Below, in pieces: positions 27,182 through 36,810 of a stretch of 48,956 nt of DNA. The DNA is from Chloroflexota bacterium (GTDB taxonomy: Bacteria; Chloroflexota; FW602-bin22; JACPRP01): assembly GCA_016210495.1 (NCBI GenBank), contig JACQUC010000083.1, positions 1 to 48,956 on the forward strand, in the 5' to 3' direction. Under the pieces are notes generated by a model that was not told the origin of the DNA, searched no databases, and was given only the letters and a program-made list of their open reading frames with translations. How positions within the stretch are numbered: position 1 is the first letter of the stretch; each line of letters opens with the position of its first letter. A program made the position numbers and the translations under genes.

Positions 27182-28459
27182 ATGTCGTCGAGTAACAGTC
27201 CAGGGGATTCGGTAGGCTACGTCGAGCAGGTGAGGCGTTTCAGCCGCAACGCAAAGCTTTTCTTGGCCTATGACCTGCTATCCGGCCTGGGCACGGGCAT
27301 TTGGGCTGTCATGTTCAACCTGTACCTCCTGCGCGTCGGTTTTAGCGTGACGTTTGTGGGAGAGTACTGGGGGATAAACATGCTTTTCCACGGCCTGGCC
27401 GCCTTTCCCGCCGGGCTGATCGGCGACAAGATCGGTCGGAGGAAGGCGTTTATCCTGGCCACTACGCTGAGCGTCTGCGCGCGCGGCGTGCTCCTTTTCA
27501 CGCTCGACCCGAGCTGGCTCTTGGTGTTCGCGGCAATAGCGGGTATCGGCGACGGCTTCCATGGCGTCACCGGCGCGCCGTTTATGATGGAGAACAGCGA
27601 GCGAGAGGAGCGTCCCCTCCTCTTCAGTCTCGATGCTTCGTTCCTGCAGGTCTCTATCTTCGTCGGCAGCCTTTCCGGCGGTTTTCTGCCGCTGTTTTGG
27701 GCCGGCATCCTTGGCGTTCCGCTGCTTGATCCCCAGGCCGCGCGGCTGGCCCTGGTTCTATCGCTGCCCCTGACCCTTATCTCGCTGATACCGCTGGCGA
27801 TCATGAAAGAGAAGCCGGTGGAGCTGGTGGAGAGCTTTGTCGAGCTGTTCACGCTGAGCCATATGGTCAGCCACGGCATCATTGCCCGGCTGGTCCTGTG
27901 TAGCGCCTTCATCGGCATCGGGTTCGGCATCAGCACCCGCTTCTTCAACGTATTCTTCGCCGAGGCGCAGGGTGCCAGCGACGATCAGGTGGGCATGATC
28001 ATGGCCATCGGCGCCCTTGGCGCCGCCGCGTCGATCCTCTTTTCGCCTATGATGACCAACAAATGGGGCAAGGTGCGCAGCATCCTCTTTACGCAGGCGA
28101 GCTCGGTTCCGTTCCTGCTGTTAATGGCGATGGTGCCCGATCTGTCCATGGTCACTGCCCTTTTCGTATTCAGGGGCGCGCTATACAGCATCTCGATGCC
28201 CCTGAGGAATCAGCTTTCGATGGAGTTCATCGAATCGCAGGAGCGGGCCACGACGGCCGGGCTAATCCATATGCTATTCGATATCGGCGGGTCGGCTGGC
28301 GCGTGGTTTGGCGGGATGCTAATGTTTGGGGGCAACTTCGTGGCGGCCTTCGGCGTGGCCTCGCTGGTTTTCTTGATCCCGGCCGTGCTTTACTACGTGT
28401 TCTTCGCGGCCATGGAGCGCCGACAACTGGCTCTGGGCCTGGCGCGAAGGCGAGGATAG
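27182..28459 (+). CDS. MFS transporter
   Basis: A 425-residue inner-membrane protein with about 12 hydrophobic helices. The loop between helices 2 and 3 carries the MFS motif A variant AGLIGDKIGRRKAF. The second half repeats the pattern weakly (FSPMMTNKWGKVRS). The substrate cannot be told. The ATG has GGGAGGAG a few nt upstream. It converges with the histidine kinase gene, 6 nt apart. Confidence 0.9.
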   Translation: MSSSNSPGDSVGYVEQVRRFSRNAKLFLAYDLLSGLGTGIWAVMFNLYLLRVGFSVTFVGEYWGINMLFHGLAAFPAGLIGDKIGRRKAFILATTLSVCARGVLLFTLDPSWLLVFAAIAGIGDGFHGVTGAPFMMENSEREERPLLFSLDASFLQVSIFVGSLSGGFLPLFWAGILGVPLLDPQAARLALVLSLPLTLISLIPLAIMKEKPVELVESFVELFTLSHMVSHGIIARLVLCSAFIGIGFGISTRFFNVFFAEAQGASDDQVGMIMAIGALGAAASILFSPMMTNKWGKVRSILFTQASSVPFLLLMAMVPDLSMVTALFVFRGALYSISMPLRNQLSMEFIESQERATTAGLIHMLFDIGGSAGAWFGGMLMFGGNFVAAFGVASLVFLIPAVLYYVFFAAMERRQLALGLARRRG

Positions 28460-28465
28460 CGAAAG

Positions 28466-30376
28466 CTATCGATCCAACCCCTCGCGCACCGCGCGCGCAA
28501 GGCTCTCCAACATTATCGGCTTGCGCACGAAGCTGGCTGCCCCTAGCGTCAGGGCCTCCTCCACGCGAGCCCGCTCGGCGAAGCCCGATACCACTATGGC
28601 CCTTTGCCCGGGCCGCACCTCGAGCGCTCGTCGGTACGTCTCCAGGCCGTCGATACCCGGCGGCATCACCATGTCCAGCACAAGAAGGTCGGCGGGATGG
28701 TTGATCAGGCAGCCAACCGCTTCTTCGCCGCTCCCGACGACATCCACGTGGTATCCGAGCCTCTCCAGAAGCTCTCGCGCAACCTCTCGCTGAAACTCGT
28801 CGTCGTCCACGATCAAGATGCTCTCGCTTCCGCCGCACAAGCCCTCGCCCGCGCTCGCCCTGGGACACATGCTGGAAACGGGAAGGTAGACGCTGAATCG
28901 CGCGCCTTTTCCGGCCTCGCTGACCACATCTACGTGGCCGCGGTGATCGCCGACGATGGACTGGACGATGCTGAGGCCCAGCCCAGCGCCACGCTTCTTC
29001 TGAGAGCGCTTGGTGGTGAAGAAGGGATCGAATATCCTCTCCATAATCTCGGGTGGGATGCCGCATCCCGTGTCGCTCACCGTTAGCCTCACGTACTCGC
29101 CGATTTCGACCCGGCTGAACCTGCCATCGGGTGTGTCCATATATACGTTTTCGGTTTGCACCGATACAACGCCGCCATCTGCCATCGCTTCGAGGCCATT
29201 CGCAACCAGGCCAAAAATAGCACGCGAGAGCTGAGCGGGAGAGCCGTCGACGGGAAGCAGGCCAGGTGCCAGGTCAAGCTTAACCGCTACGTTGGCAGGC
29301 AACTCGGGGATGTGCGCTATCGCCTCCTGTACCAGAGCGTTCAGATCGGTGGGTTCTTTGCTAAAATGGCCTCGTCTACCCAACGTCAACAGATCGTCGT
29401 TGATCGCGGCCATTTGTTCGGCTGCTTTGCGCAGCGTATCGCAGAGCCTGATGCACGAATGGTCCGGCGGTAACTGCATCTTGATGAGCTGCGGATAAGC
29501 CGTAAGTGGCGAAAGCAGGTTGTTGAAGTCGTGAGCCACCTGCGCGGCGATAAGCCCGGCTACCTCCAGCCGCTGGGCCCGCAAGAGACTTTCCTCTAAC
29601 TGCCTGCGCTCCGTGACGTCGCGGGCGATGCCCTCGACCGCAGCAATTCCGCCGAGATCATCGCGAACGGCGACGTTCCGCATTTCCAGAAAGACGGTGT
29701 GGCCGCTCTTGTGCCGCACTCTGGCGGTTATCGCGCGAGGAGGAACTTGTCCTTGCAACAGCGTGGCGACGACACTTCGATCTTCCGCGTGGACCAGTTG
29801 CAGAGCGAATTCGTGATCCGCGTACAACTCCTCAGGCGCATACCCGAGGATGCGGATCAGCGAGGGACTGACGTAGCTGAAACACCGCCTCGGCCTCAGT
29901 TCATAGCGATAGATGATATCCTGGGCATTCTCAGCCATGCGGCAGAAGCGTGCCTCGCTCTCCCGCAGCTCTTCTTGAGCGCGCTTGCGCTCGCGCCGCG
30001 TCGTCACCTCGCGCAGCTCCCGTTGGATCGCGGGATTGAGCCGCGCCAGCTTGTCCTTGCAGACGAAGTCGTGGGCTCCGGCTCTCATCGCTTCCACCGC
30101 GATCTCCTCGCTGATCTCGCCCGAAACGACAATGAACGGCAGGTCGAGCCCTTTTTCCTGCAAAACCCCTAGGGCGGCCAGCCCGCAAAAACAGGGCATC
30201 ACATAGTCGGCGACGACAACATCCCACTCGCGCTCGTCGAGCGCAGCGCGCATAGATTCACGTGTATCAACACGCCGGAAAGTCGGGTCGTAGCCCCCCC
30301 GCCGTAGCTCGCGCAGCAAAAGCTGAACGTCCAATTCCGAATCGTCGACAATCAAGACGCGAAGCGGTACGTTCAC
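28466..30376 (-). CDS. Response regulator-PAS-histidine kinase-response regulator hybrid
   Basis: A 636-residue cytoplasmic signalling protein. Residues ~5-120 are a receiver (IVDDSELD; phospho-acceptor Asp57 in VVVADYVMP; Lys in VCKDK). A PAS domain follows at ~150-270 (FSYVSPSLIRILGYAPEELY). The kinase core has the H-box VAHDFNNLLSPL, an N-box (LVANGLEAMADGG), DTGCGIPPE, FDPFFTTK and GAGLGLSIV. A second receiver ends the protein (SILIVDDDE; LLVLDMVMPPGIDG; VRKP). No membrane segment is seen. GTG 30376 is chosen because GGAGGAGG lies upstream and the receiver begins at once; a longer frame adds an Arg-rich non-family extension. No separate output gene is adjacent. Confidence 0.92.
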   Translation of the reverse strand: MNVPLRVLIVDDSELDVQLLLRELRRGGYDPTFRRVDTRESMRAALDEREWDVVVADYVMPCFCGLAALGVLQEKGLDLPFIVVSGEISEEIAVEAMRAGAHDFVCKDKLARLNPAIQRELREVTTRRERKRAQEELRESEARFCRMAENAQDIIYRYELRPRRCFSYVSPSLIRILGYAPEELYADHEFALQLVHAEDRSVVATLLQGQVPPRAITARVRHKSGHTVFLEMRNVAVRDDLGGIAAVEGIARDVTERRQLEESLLRAQRLEVAGLIAAQVAHDFNNLLSPLTAYPQLIKMQLPPDHSCIRLCDTLRKAAEQMAAINDDLLTLGRRGHFSKEPTDLNALVQEAIAHIPELPANVAVKLDLAPGLLPVDGSPAQLSRAIFGLVANGLEAMADGGVVSVQTENVYMDTPDGRFSRVEIGEYVRLTVSDTGCGIPPEIMERIFDPFFTTKRSQKKRGAGLGLSIVQSIVGDHRGHVDVVSEAGKGARFSVYLPVSSMCPRASAGEGLCGGSESILIVDDDEFQREVARELLERLGYHVDVVGSGEEAVGCLINHPADLLVLDMVMPPGIDGLETYRRALEVRPGQRAIVVSGFAERARVEEALTLGAASFVRKPIMLESLARAVREGLDR

Positions 30377-30646
30377 GTATCCTCCTCCAAGAACGCGCGT
30401 CCCTCCCAGCCGCAGTCGATATGACAGGCGCCGACGCTGGCGCCCTGTTGGGACCAACCCCATACCCACGGGATTGCGAATTCATTTCGCTCTAGATGTT
30501 TTCGAACAGGACAGATTAGCCGAGCGAGGCTTTGCACACCGCTCTTTGTGCAAGAATAGTGCCAGGCACAAGGAATGAAATCGGTTAGAACGAGGTAGGA
30601 AACCGGTTAGAAAAAGATGTGCCCCGGGCGGGGCGCTCTGGTAATA

Positions 30647-31645
30647 TCACAGCAGCAGACGACTGAGGATAAGAAGCAGCAGACCGGCCCCCGCGGTCGT
30701 GCCCGAAACGAGGAACATGCGGGTGACGAAGTCTTGCACGGCCGATTGGGCGATACTCATCAAGACAGTGGTAAACACGGCCGGCGTGCTGCCCAAACCA
30801 TCGTAGACGAGCTCGCCGAGCGACGGCAAGCCAATCAACTGGCCCGGTATCAGCACCAGCAAGGGAGCGAGGCCACTGAAGAACAGCGTCACGCCGATGC
30901 AGCCAACGGCTCTGGAGGCGGGACCATACGCCAGTACGCCAACCAGCGCGATGAGCGCTGTCGCGACAGCGTAGATAACCGTGGACGCCGACTCGAACGT
31001 GCTGGCAGACTGCTTCACCACTTCCAGCGCTGCTCCGAGGTTCGACCCATCCTGGCCCGACCTGCCGAAAGCCTCGAACAGGTCCATACTGTCGGGCAAC
31101 TTGCTCGCTATTTCCTCCCCCGCTCGCGTCGAGACCGCATTAGCCATTCTCTTCGCGACGTCCGTGGCAATGTCGCGCGGGAGGCATTCAGGAAAACCAA
31201 GCGTGGGCAACTGGTATTGCCCGGTGCAGGCTGGTAGATTCGCGAACTGTCGGCCGACGGCTGCGGATAATGCCGCCGGCAGGCGCACCTTCACCTCGGC
31301 AAGTGGGATGCGGATATTGAGAGACGCCCCCGGAGAATCCAGCCAGGCAAAGAAATTGTCGATGGCGCGTTCCGCCTGGCGCTGAACGAAGTCAGGAGGC
31401 ACGACATCGCGGAGCACTCGCTCCACCTCCGCATTCGACAAGCGAATGCCACTGGGGAAGCCCATTGGCTCGCCAACGCTTGTCAGCGCAACCGAATACC
31501 ACTGCGAGTACACATCGTTCCTCACGAGCTGCCGCTTATAGAAGGCCGGGTCCAGCAGCGTAGTCTGCACAGTGACCGTGACCAGTACAATCGGGAAAAG
31601 CAGTAAGAAAACAATCGCCAAAAATACGGCGAAGACGTTGCGCAC
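30647..31645 (-). CDS. Multi-pass membrane protein of unknown function
   Basis: A 332-residue protein starting at GTG 31645, with GGAGG 5 nt upstream. A hydrophobic helix at the N-terminus (VFAVFLAIVFLLLFPIVLVT) is followed by an outside domain of ~190 residues (YKRQLVRNDVYSQWYSVALT, VPPDFVQRQAERAIDNFFAW) containing two Cys (ACTGQ, PECLP) that could pair. Three further helices are at the C-terminus (VIYAVATALIALVGVLAY, GVTLFFSGLAPLLVLIPG, TTAGAGLLLLILSRLLL). I do not recognise the family. Confidence 0.7.
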   Translation of the reverse strand: MRNVFAVFLAIVFLLLFPIVLVTVTVQTTLLDPAFYKRQLVRNDVYSQWYSVALTSVGEPMGFPSGIRLSNAEVERVLRDVVPPDFVQRQAERAIDNFFAWLDSPGASLNIRIPLAEVKVRLPAALSAAVGRQFANLPACTGQYQLPTLGFPECLPRDIATDVAKRMANAVSTRAGEEIASKLPDSMDLFEAFGRSGQDGSNLGAALEVVKQSASTFESASTVIYAVATALIALVGVLAYGPASRAVGCIGVTLFFSGLAPLLVLIPGQLIGLPSLGELVYDGLGSTPAVFTTVLMSIAQSAVQDFVTRMFLVSGTTAGAGLLLLILSRLLL

Positions 31646-31924
31646 TAATTCCTCCGGTGCATTCCTCGATAAGGAGCGCCGTGATGTCCCGTATCGGGCA
31701 CGAGAATTATAACATAGCGGGCGCGCCAAATTCCCCAACCCCTAACCCCGTCCCCCAACCCCCGACGGCCCCCTGGCAACGGGTGGCGGATTCTGATAAG
31801 ATGTGGCCAAGCTAGCAGAGCAAGTCGGCAGCCCCGGGCCTCGGTGAAATTCCCACATTTGTAGGGGCGCAATGAATTGCGCCCCGGCCGATTTCCCCAC
31901 ACATCAGGAGGAGGATGGTGAGGA
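31646..31924. other. Spacer between divergent genes
   Basis: Holds a C-rich tract (31735-31770) and one GTAGGGGCG hairpin (31861-31885). I see no clear promoter for either gene. Confidence 0.4.
31861..31885. repeat. GTAGGGGCG hairpin element 2
   Basis: GTA followed by GGGGCGCAATGAATTGCGCC-type stem (GGGGCGCAAT/ATTGCGCCCC). Confidence 0.7.
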
Positions 31925-34900
31925 ATGGTTCGGAGCCACGTGCCCCATGAGCCGCGCGAAATCTTGCAGAAGCCTCCCCTAATCGGGCGTGCCGCCGAGA
32001 TGCAGGACCTCTCGGTCAGGCTGACGAGCGCCGCCAGAGGGCACGGAGGTGTGCTCTTCTTGACCGGCGAGTCCGGCATCGGTAAGACACGCCTGGCACG
32101 GGAAGCGCTCGCCGTTGCGACGGCACGTAAGTTCCAGGTGCTGCAGGGGCGCGCCTACTCGGTGGAGAGCTGCCTGGCGTACGCCCCGATCCTCGACGCC
32201 GTCGGACCGTTCCTGCGCCGTCTGGATATCGCCCGGCAGTCCAGGCTGGTCGGCGGACTCCCCGACCTGGGCCGCCTGTTCAGTGGCCTGCGGCTCGCTC
32301 CACCGGAGCCGCTGAGCGATCCTGCGCTGGAGAAGACGCGTCTGTTCGAGGCCGTGGCGTGTCTGATCGAGCGGCTAGCAGGCGAATTGCCGGTGCTTCT
32401 GCTCATGGACGACCTGCAGTGGGCCGACCCTGCCTCCCTGGAGCTGTTTCACTACATCGCACGTGGCTTGGCCGACCAGCGGGTGCTGGCACTGGCCACC
32501 TGTACCTCGCCTCAGCTCGACCTCACTCGCGGCCTACGCCCTATGATGAGCTCGCTGCAGCATGCCGGGCTGGCAAGGGAGATTGTCGTCTCGCGTCTGG
32601 ATGCGCAGTCCGTGGGGCTGCTAACCCGTAGCCTGCTGGGCGATGAGCCGCCCCCAATGCTGTCCGACCTGCTGAGTGCGCGCGCCGGAGGAACACCTCT
32701 CTACGTCGAGGCCCTCGTCCAGGCCTTCGTCGACGGTGGCCAGCTCAGCCGCCGGGGTGGCGGGTGGGAGCTCCGCTCGGATGCAGCGAACGTTCTGCCG
32801 GCTACCGTGCGGGAGATCGTGCGACAACGTTTAGAGCGATTGGAGCCGACGGAACGAAGAGTGCTGGACCTTATCGTCGTGGCTGGTAGCCCGGCGTCTC
32901 ATGCTCTGCTCCGTACCGCCAGTGGGATGGAGGACGGCGTGTTGCTCGACGCCCTGCGCCTGCTGCGGTCCACCGGGCTCATCCAGGAAGAGGGGGCCGA
33001 GCTCGAGGTGGTCTACCGGGTGACCCACCCCCTGTTGCAGGAGGTCGCCTACGCGGAGCTACCAGAGGTGCAGCGCCGGCGCACCCACGCGGCCTTCGCC
33101 GATGCCTTGGAACAGCTGAAAAGTGGCGACACTTCGGCAGGCTCGGGGCAGGCTCTCGAGCGGCTGGCACATCACTACCGTGGCGCCGGCCAGGAGACGG
33201 ACGGGGCACGCGCGCTGGAGGTTCTCCTTGCGGCAGGCGAGCGGGCGCATCAGGCCCATGCCGACGACGAGGCCGCGCGCCATTTCGGGGCTGCGCTCGC
33301 GCTGGTTCGCGCGGGATACCGGCCGGCGCCCGCAGTAGGGTACCCCGGCCCCCTGCTGCCGATGCTGCTCCATCGCCTGGGCGAGGCTTGGGAACGAGTT
33401 GGCGAGCTTGGGGCGGCCGTTGCGGTCTGGGCCGAGGCGCTAGCCGAGTACGAGCGCCTTGACGACCTCTTCGCCGCGGCCCGGCTCCGACGCCTGCTGG
33501 CGCTGACCGAATGGGACCGTGGGCATTTCACGGCGGCCCAGGCGCATCTGGGCGCCGGGCTGGCAGCGTTGGCCGGCCGCGACCCGTCGCCGGAACTCGC
33601 GGGCCTGCACCTCGTCAGGATCACCTTCCTCAGTCGCCTGGGCGATACGCGCGCCGCGGTAGCCGCGGCAGAACAACTCACCGACCTGGCCACGCGTTTG
33701 AATTCGCCGCGGGCCGCCGCCCAAGCGCACCTCGCTCAGGCCAGCGTGTACCTGGAGCAATGGAAAATGACCCTGGCGCGACGGCATGCCCTGAGCGCCC
33801 TGGACGCCGCCCAGACGGCCGGCGACCACCTGCTGATACACCGATCGTACGACCGACTGGCTGTCATAGCGCTGGCGAGCGGAGACCACCGGTTGGCGCA
33901 GCAACACGCGTTGGCCGGCCTGGATCTGGCGCAGCGGCTGCGCGCCCCCTCGCTAGAGCTGTCGGCCCGACAATGGGTTGTCTTATCAGACTTCTTCGCG
34001 GGGGCCTGGGATCAGGGCTTGAGCGGCTGCATCGAGGCAGTGTCCCTGGCCCGCCGCCTCGGCAATATGCGTGGCGCCGTAGTGTTCCTGAGCCAGTGGG
34101 CAATGGTGCTGGGCTACCGTGGTGACTTCGACGTGGCTGAGTCCCGTTTGGCCGATGCCCGCGCCGCTTCTCGCGACGGTTCTCTGGTGGACCGCCACGC
34201 TTTTGGTGCCGGCCCGATCGTCGAGGGCAGACTAGCCCTTGAGCGGGGCGACGTCGCGCGGGCCTACGCCGCCACCGCGACCCCTTCCCAACTGAGCGAG
34301 TCGAATCCTACCGGTGGACTTCCCCCGTTGGCCGTGCCGATGGGCCTGGCCCTGTTGGCCGAAACACAGCTTGCCGTGGGCCAGCCGGAAAGCGCGCTGG
34401 CGACGGCCCGCATTCTGCACGCACTCGATGCACCCTTTGTCCAACCTTCCGCGACGCCCGGTAGACGCGAGACCTCGTACCCCGTCGCAGCGGCCGTGCG
34501 GGTGGAGGGTCTGGCCCGCCAGGCCCTCGGCGAATCCGCCACCGCCCTTGCCTGTTTGGAGCAGTCCGCCGCGGACTTCGCGGCCCTTGAGATGCCCTTC
34601 GAGCTCGCCCGCACGCGCCTCGACTGGGCCACGCTGGCGACACTTGCGGATGCCGCCTTGCGTCAGTCTGCCGCCACTGCCGCCGCGGAGAGCCTGGCGA
34701 TCTTCGAGCGACTGGGCACCCGGCGCTACGCCCAGCGCGCCCGGCAGTTGTGCCATCAGTTGGGCATGCGTCCGGCCGCCGCGCGTCCGGTGCGCTCTGC
34801 CGGCGGCCCACTGAGCCAGCGCGAGCTAGAGGTAGCCCGTCTTGCTGTGGAGGGCCTGACCGCCCCGGAAATCGCGGCGCGTCTCTTCATCAGCCCGCAC

Positions 34901-35008
34901 ACGGCCACGACCCACCTTCGGCGCATCTACTCGCGTCTGGGCATCAGCTCCCGCGCCGCCCTGGCCCGCTACGTCATCGAAGCCGGCCTTCTGGACCCGC
35001 CCCCGTAG
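31925..35008 (+). CDS. Large ATP-dependent LuxR-family transcriptional regulator
   Basis: A 1027-residue MalT/LAL-type regulator. The N-terminal AAA/STAND ATPase has Walker A GESGIGKT (residues 48-55) and Walker B LLLMDDLQWAD (about 158-168). The middle, ~400-930, is a long stretch of Ala/Leu-rich helical repeats of the TPR type. The C-terminus is a LuxR helix-turn-helix (LSQRELEVARLAVEGLTAPE, ARLFISPHTATTHLRRIYSR, LGISSRAALARYV). Such proteins sense a ligand and activate nearby or distant genes. The ATG at 31925 has GGAGGAGG about 10 nt upstream. The neighbouring SnoaL-like gene is a possible target, but no link is proven. Confidence 0.92.
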   Translation: MVRSHVPHEPREILQKPPLIGRAAEMQDLSVRLTSAARGHGGVLFLTGESGIGKTRLAREALAVATARKFQVLQGRAYSVESCLAYAPILDAVGPFLRRLDIARQSRLVGGLPDLGRLFSGLRLAPPEPLSDPALEKTRLFEAVACLIERLAGELPVLLLMDDLQWADPASLELFHYIARGLADQRVLALATCTSPQLDLTRGLRPMMSSLQHAGLAREIVVSRLDAQSVGLLTRSLLGDEPPPMLSDLLSARAGGTPLYVEALVQAFVDGGQLSRRGGGWELRSDAANVLPATVREIVRQRLERLEPTERRVLDLIVVAGSPASHALLRTASGMEDGVLLDALRLLRSTGLIQEEGAELEVVYRVTHPLLQEVAYAELPEVQRRRTHAAFADALEQLKSGDTSAGSGQALERLAHHYRGAGQETDGARALEVLLAAGERAHQAHADDEAARHFGAALALVRAGYRPAPAVGYPGPLLPMLLHRLGEAWERVGELGAAVAVWAEALAEYERLDDLFAAARLRRLLALTEWDRGHFTAAQAHLGAGLAALAGRDPSPELAGLHLVRITFLSRLGDTRAAVAAAEQLTDLATRLNSPRAAAQAHLAQASVYLEQWKMTLARRHALSALDAAQTAGDHLLIHRSYDRLAVIALASGDHRLAQQHALAGLDLAQRLRAPSLELSARQWVVLSDFFAGAWDQGLSGCIEAVSLARRLGNMRGAVVFLSQWAMVLGYRGDFDVAESRLADARAASRDGSLVDRHAFGAGPIVEGRLALERGDVARAYAATATPSQLSESNPTGGLPPLAVPMGLALLAETQLAVGQPESALATARILHALDAPFVQPSATPGRRETSYPVAAAVRVEGLARQALGESATALACLEQSAADFAALEMPFELARTRLDWATLATLADAALRQSAATAAAESLAIFERLGTRRYAQRARQLCHQLGMRPAAARPVRSAGGPLSQRELEVARLAVEGLTAPEIAARLFISPHTATTHLRRIYSRLGISSRAALARYVIEAGLLDPPP

Positions 35009-35048
35009 AGACGACCCGGCGAGTCGTCTCACGTGCATCAACTTAAGG
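35005..35048. repeat. Covarying hairpin repeat, copy 1
   Basis: GTAGA, then the stem GAGACGAC / GTCGTCTC (35008-35015 with 35023-35030) around CCGGCGA, then GCATCAACTTAAGG. It overlaps the stop of the LuxR gene. Its pair is at 35909. Confidence 0.7.
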
Positions 35049-35440
35049 TCAACGCCGATTTGGAGGACACCGGCTGAAGACGTAGTTAACGTAGGGGCGA
35101 ACGGCGTTCGCCCTCAGCGTTGGCACGCAGATGTGAGAATTCGACGTGCACACCGATAATGGGGCATCGGACCGATCCTTTGCACGCTAGACAGGCGTGT
35201 CGCTCGGATCGAGAGACCGTACGGGCGAACGGCGTTCGCCCCTACATTATCCATCAAGACCGTTACCGAACCACGTACCTGGCCGTGAGTACCTGTTCGC
35301 ATCGCCAACATTACTATGTTTAGGGGACAGATTCGCACGTGGCAACCACGTATAATCCTCGTAGCGAAACACCTCCAGACGTCGCCACCACGTGCGACGA
35401 AGAAGGCCGCAGCATTACACCAGGCGAGGAGGAACCCGAG
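35009..35440. other. Repeat-rich spacer without a gene
   Basis: Contains the covarying hairpin (to 35048) and an inverted pair of GTAGGGGCG elements (35091-35113 and 35223-35245). A lone TATAAT at 35351 could serve the next gene but has no good -35. Confidence 0.5.
35091..35245. repeat. Inverted pair of GTAGGGGCG hairpins (elements 3 and 4)
   Basis: GTAGGGGCGAACGGCGTTCG at 35091 and its mirror image, ending CGTTCGCCCCTAC at 35245. Each is a hairpin on its own (GGGCGAACG/CGTTCGCCC), and the two copies face each other about 110 bp apart. Confidence 0.75.
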
Positions 35441-35875
35441 ATGTCATTGGAGGAGAACAAGGCCACCGATCTGCGTTTCTTTGAGGAGGTTGTCAACAAG
35501 GGCAATATGGCGCTGCTGGACGAGCTCCTGACCCCCGACTTTGTGGACCACAGCGCTACGCCCGGCACGGGGTCCGACCGGGAGAGCTACGGGCAGATGT
35601 TCCTCGCACTCCAGGCCGCCTTTCCGGACTTCCACTCTACCCTCGAAGATATGTTCGGCGAGGGCGACAAGGTGGTGCAGCGCTTCACGGCGGGGGGCAC
35701 CCACAAGGGTGAATTCATGGGCATACCGGCTACCGGCAAGCAGGTTACCATCACGGGGATTGCCATCCATCACTTCAGGGACGGCAAGATCGCGGCAAAC
35801 TGGGCCGATATGGACATGCTGGGGTTCCTGCAGCAACTGGGCGTCATTCCCACCCCAGGGCAGGCCGCTCGCTGA
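35441..35875 (+). CDS. SnoaL-like / ester cyclase-family protein
   Basis: A 144-residue protein of the NTF2-like fold. DLRFFEEVVNKGNMALLDEL is the usual start, and LTPDFVDHSATPG the His/Asp-containing segment. FPDFHSTLEDMFGEGDKVVQ and FMGIPATGKQVTITGIAIHH follow, typical of the SnoaL-like polyketide cyclase group. Most such bacterial proteins have no known substrate. The ATG at 35441 has GAGGAGG about 9 nt upstream; a longer frame from 35339 lacks both family similarity and a Shine-Dalgarno. Confidence 0.85.
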   Translation: MSLEENKATDLRFFEEVVNKGNMALLDELLTPDFVDHSATPGTGSDRESYGQMFLALQAAFPDFHSTLEDMFGEGDKVVQRFTAGGTHKGEFMGIPATGKQVTITGIAIHHFRDGKIAANWADMDMLGFLQQLGVIPTPGQAAR

Positions 35876-35908
35876 GACTGGTCTATCCGGTTCGCATGCA
35901 CGGCCGCT

Positions 35909-35951
35909 GTAGAGATGACCCGGCGGGTCATCTCATAGGCATCAACTTAAG
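35909..35951. repeat. Covarying hairpin repeat, copy 2
   Basis: GTAGA, then the stem GAGATGAC / GTCATCTC (35912-35919 with 35927-35934) around CCGGCGG, then GCATCAACTTAAG. Compared with copy 1 the C-G pair in the stem is T-A, so pairing is kept. Confidence 0.7.
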
Positions 35952-36012
35952 ACCTTTGTTGCAATGGTCAGGGGCGAGGTCTCCTCGCCCCGGAAGGGAC
36001 TAGGGATCATCC

Positions 36013-36084
36013 GTAGGGGCGGACGTCTCTGTCCGCCCGGGGCGGGGGGATTGCAGCCATTTTGCCACCGAAAACTTGGCTAAC
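36013..36084. repeat. GTAGGGGCG hairpin element 5
   Basis: GTAGGGGCGGACGTCTCTG followed by GTCCGCCC, with the shared tail GCAGCCATTTTGCCACCGAA. It closely resembles element 1 at 22637. Confidence 0.7.
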
Positions 36085-36121
36085 GTCGTGGGCCAAAGAG
36101 AACAACCAAGGAGGACTAACG

Positions 36122-36799
36122 ATGGAAAGCCCAGCAAGAGGGGTACGCTTCATTCACGGCGGTATCCGCAGCGAGGCGGCCGGCATCGCCGAGGCGGCGG
36201 CGACGCTCGATCCCCACAACGGGGATCAGGTGGCCCGGCTCAAGGATCGTCTCGCCTTTCTCCGCAAGGTGGCGAAGACCCACAACGACAACGAGGAGGC
36301 GGTTATCTACAACGCGCTGGATGCTAAGCGGCCACAACTGACGGTGCCCTACCGACTCGACCATCAGGCGGCGGACAGCGCCATTGCAGAAGCCGAGGAA
36401 ACGCTGCTGCGCCTGCACGGCGCCGAGGATCGCAGCGCGCGGGCCGAGCTCGCGCGACTGCTGGCCCGCCAAACCGCCGCCCTAAGCGCCATCACCGCCC
36501 TCTACATCGGGAAAGAGGAACAACACCTCGTCCCCTTGCAAGAACAATATTTCACCGTCGAGGAGCAGGCCGCAAACGGTGGGCGGGTCGTCGGATCCTT
36601 TGGGCCCCAGCTATTGGTGCAGGTAATGGTGTGGCTGCTCCGCATGCAGACGGTGGACGAGCGGGAAGACATGCTCCGCACGCTGACGGTGATGCCCCCC
36701 GCTCAGTTTGCGGCGCTGGCCGGATGGAGCAAGGCCGGCCTCCCAGCCGACGAGTGGGCCGAGCTAGTCAGGCGAGTGCCGCAACTGGCCTCGGTCTGA
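36122..36799 (+). CDS. Hemerythrin-like HHE domain protein
   Basis: A 225-residue protein with a four-helix bundle whose conserved His/Glu residues could hold a di-iron site: FIHGGIRSEA, KTHNDNEEAVIYNALD, YRLDHQAADSAI and GKEEQHLVPLQEQYF. Such proteins bind oxygen, NO or iron, or act as sensors. The ATG at 36122 has AAGGAGG 7 nt upstream. It lies 11 nt before the PEP-synthase-like gene, so the two are probably one operon. Confidence 0.82.
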   Translation: MESPARGVRFIHGGIRSEAAGIAEAAATLDPHNGDQVARLKDRLAFLRKVAKTHNDNEEAVIYNALDAKRPQLTVPYRLDHQAADSAIAEAEETLLRLHGAEDRSARAELARLLARQTAALSAITALYIGKEEQHLVPLQEQYFTVEEQAANGGRVVGSFGPQLLVQVMVWLLRMQTVDEREDMLRTLTVMPPAQFAALAGWSKAGLPADEWAELVRRVPQLASV

Positions 36800-36810
36800 A
36801 CGGCCAGCAG

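Noticed and set aside
35351..35356. TATAAT before the SnoaL-like gene as a promoter
   Set aside because: No acceptable -35 hexamer or TG extension at the right distance.
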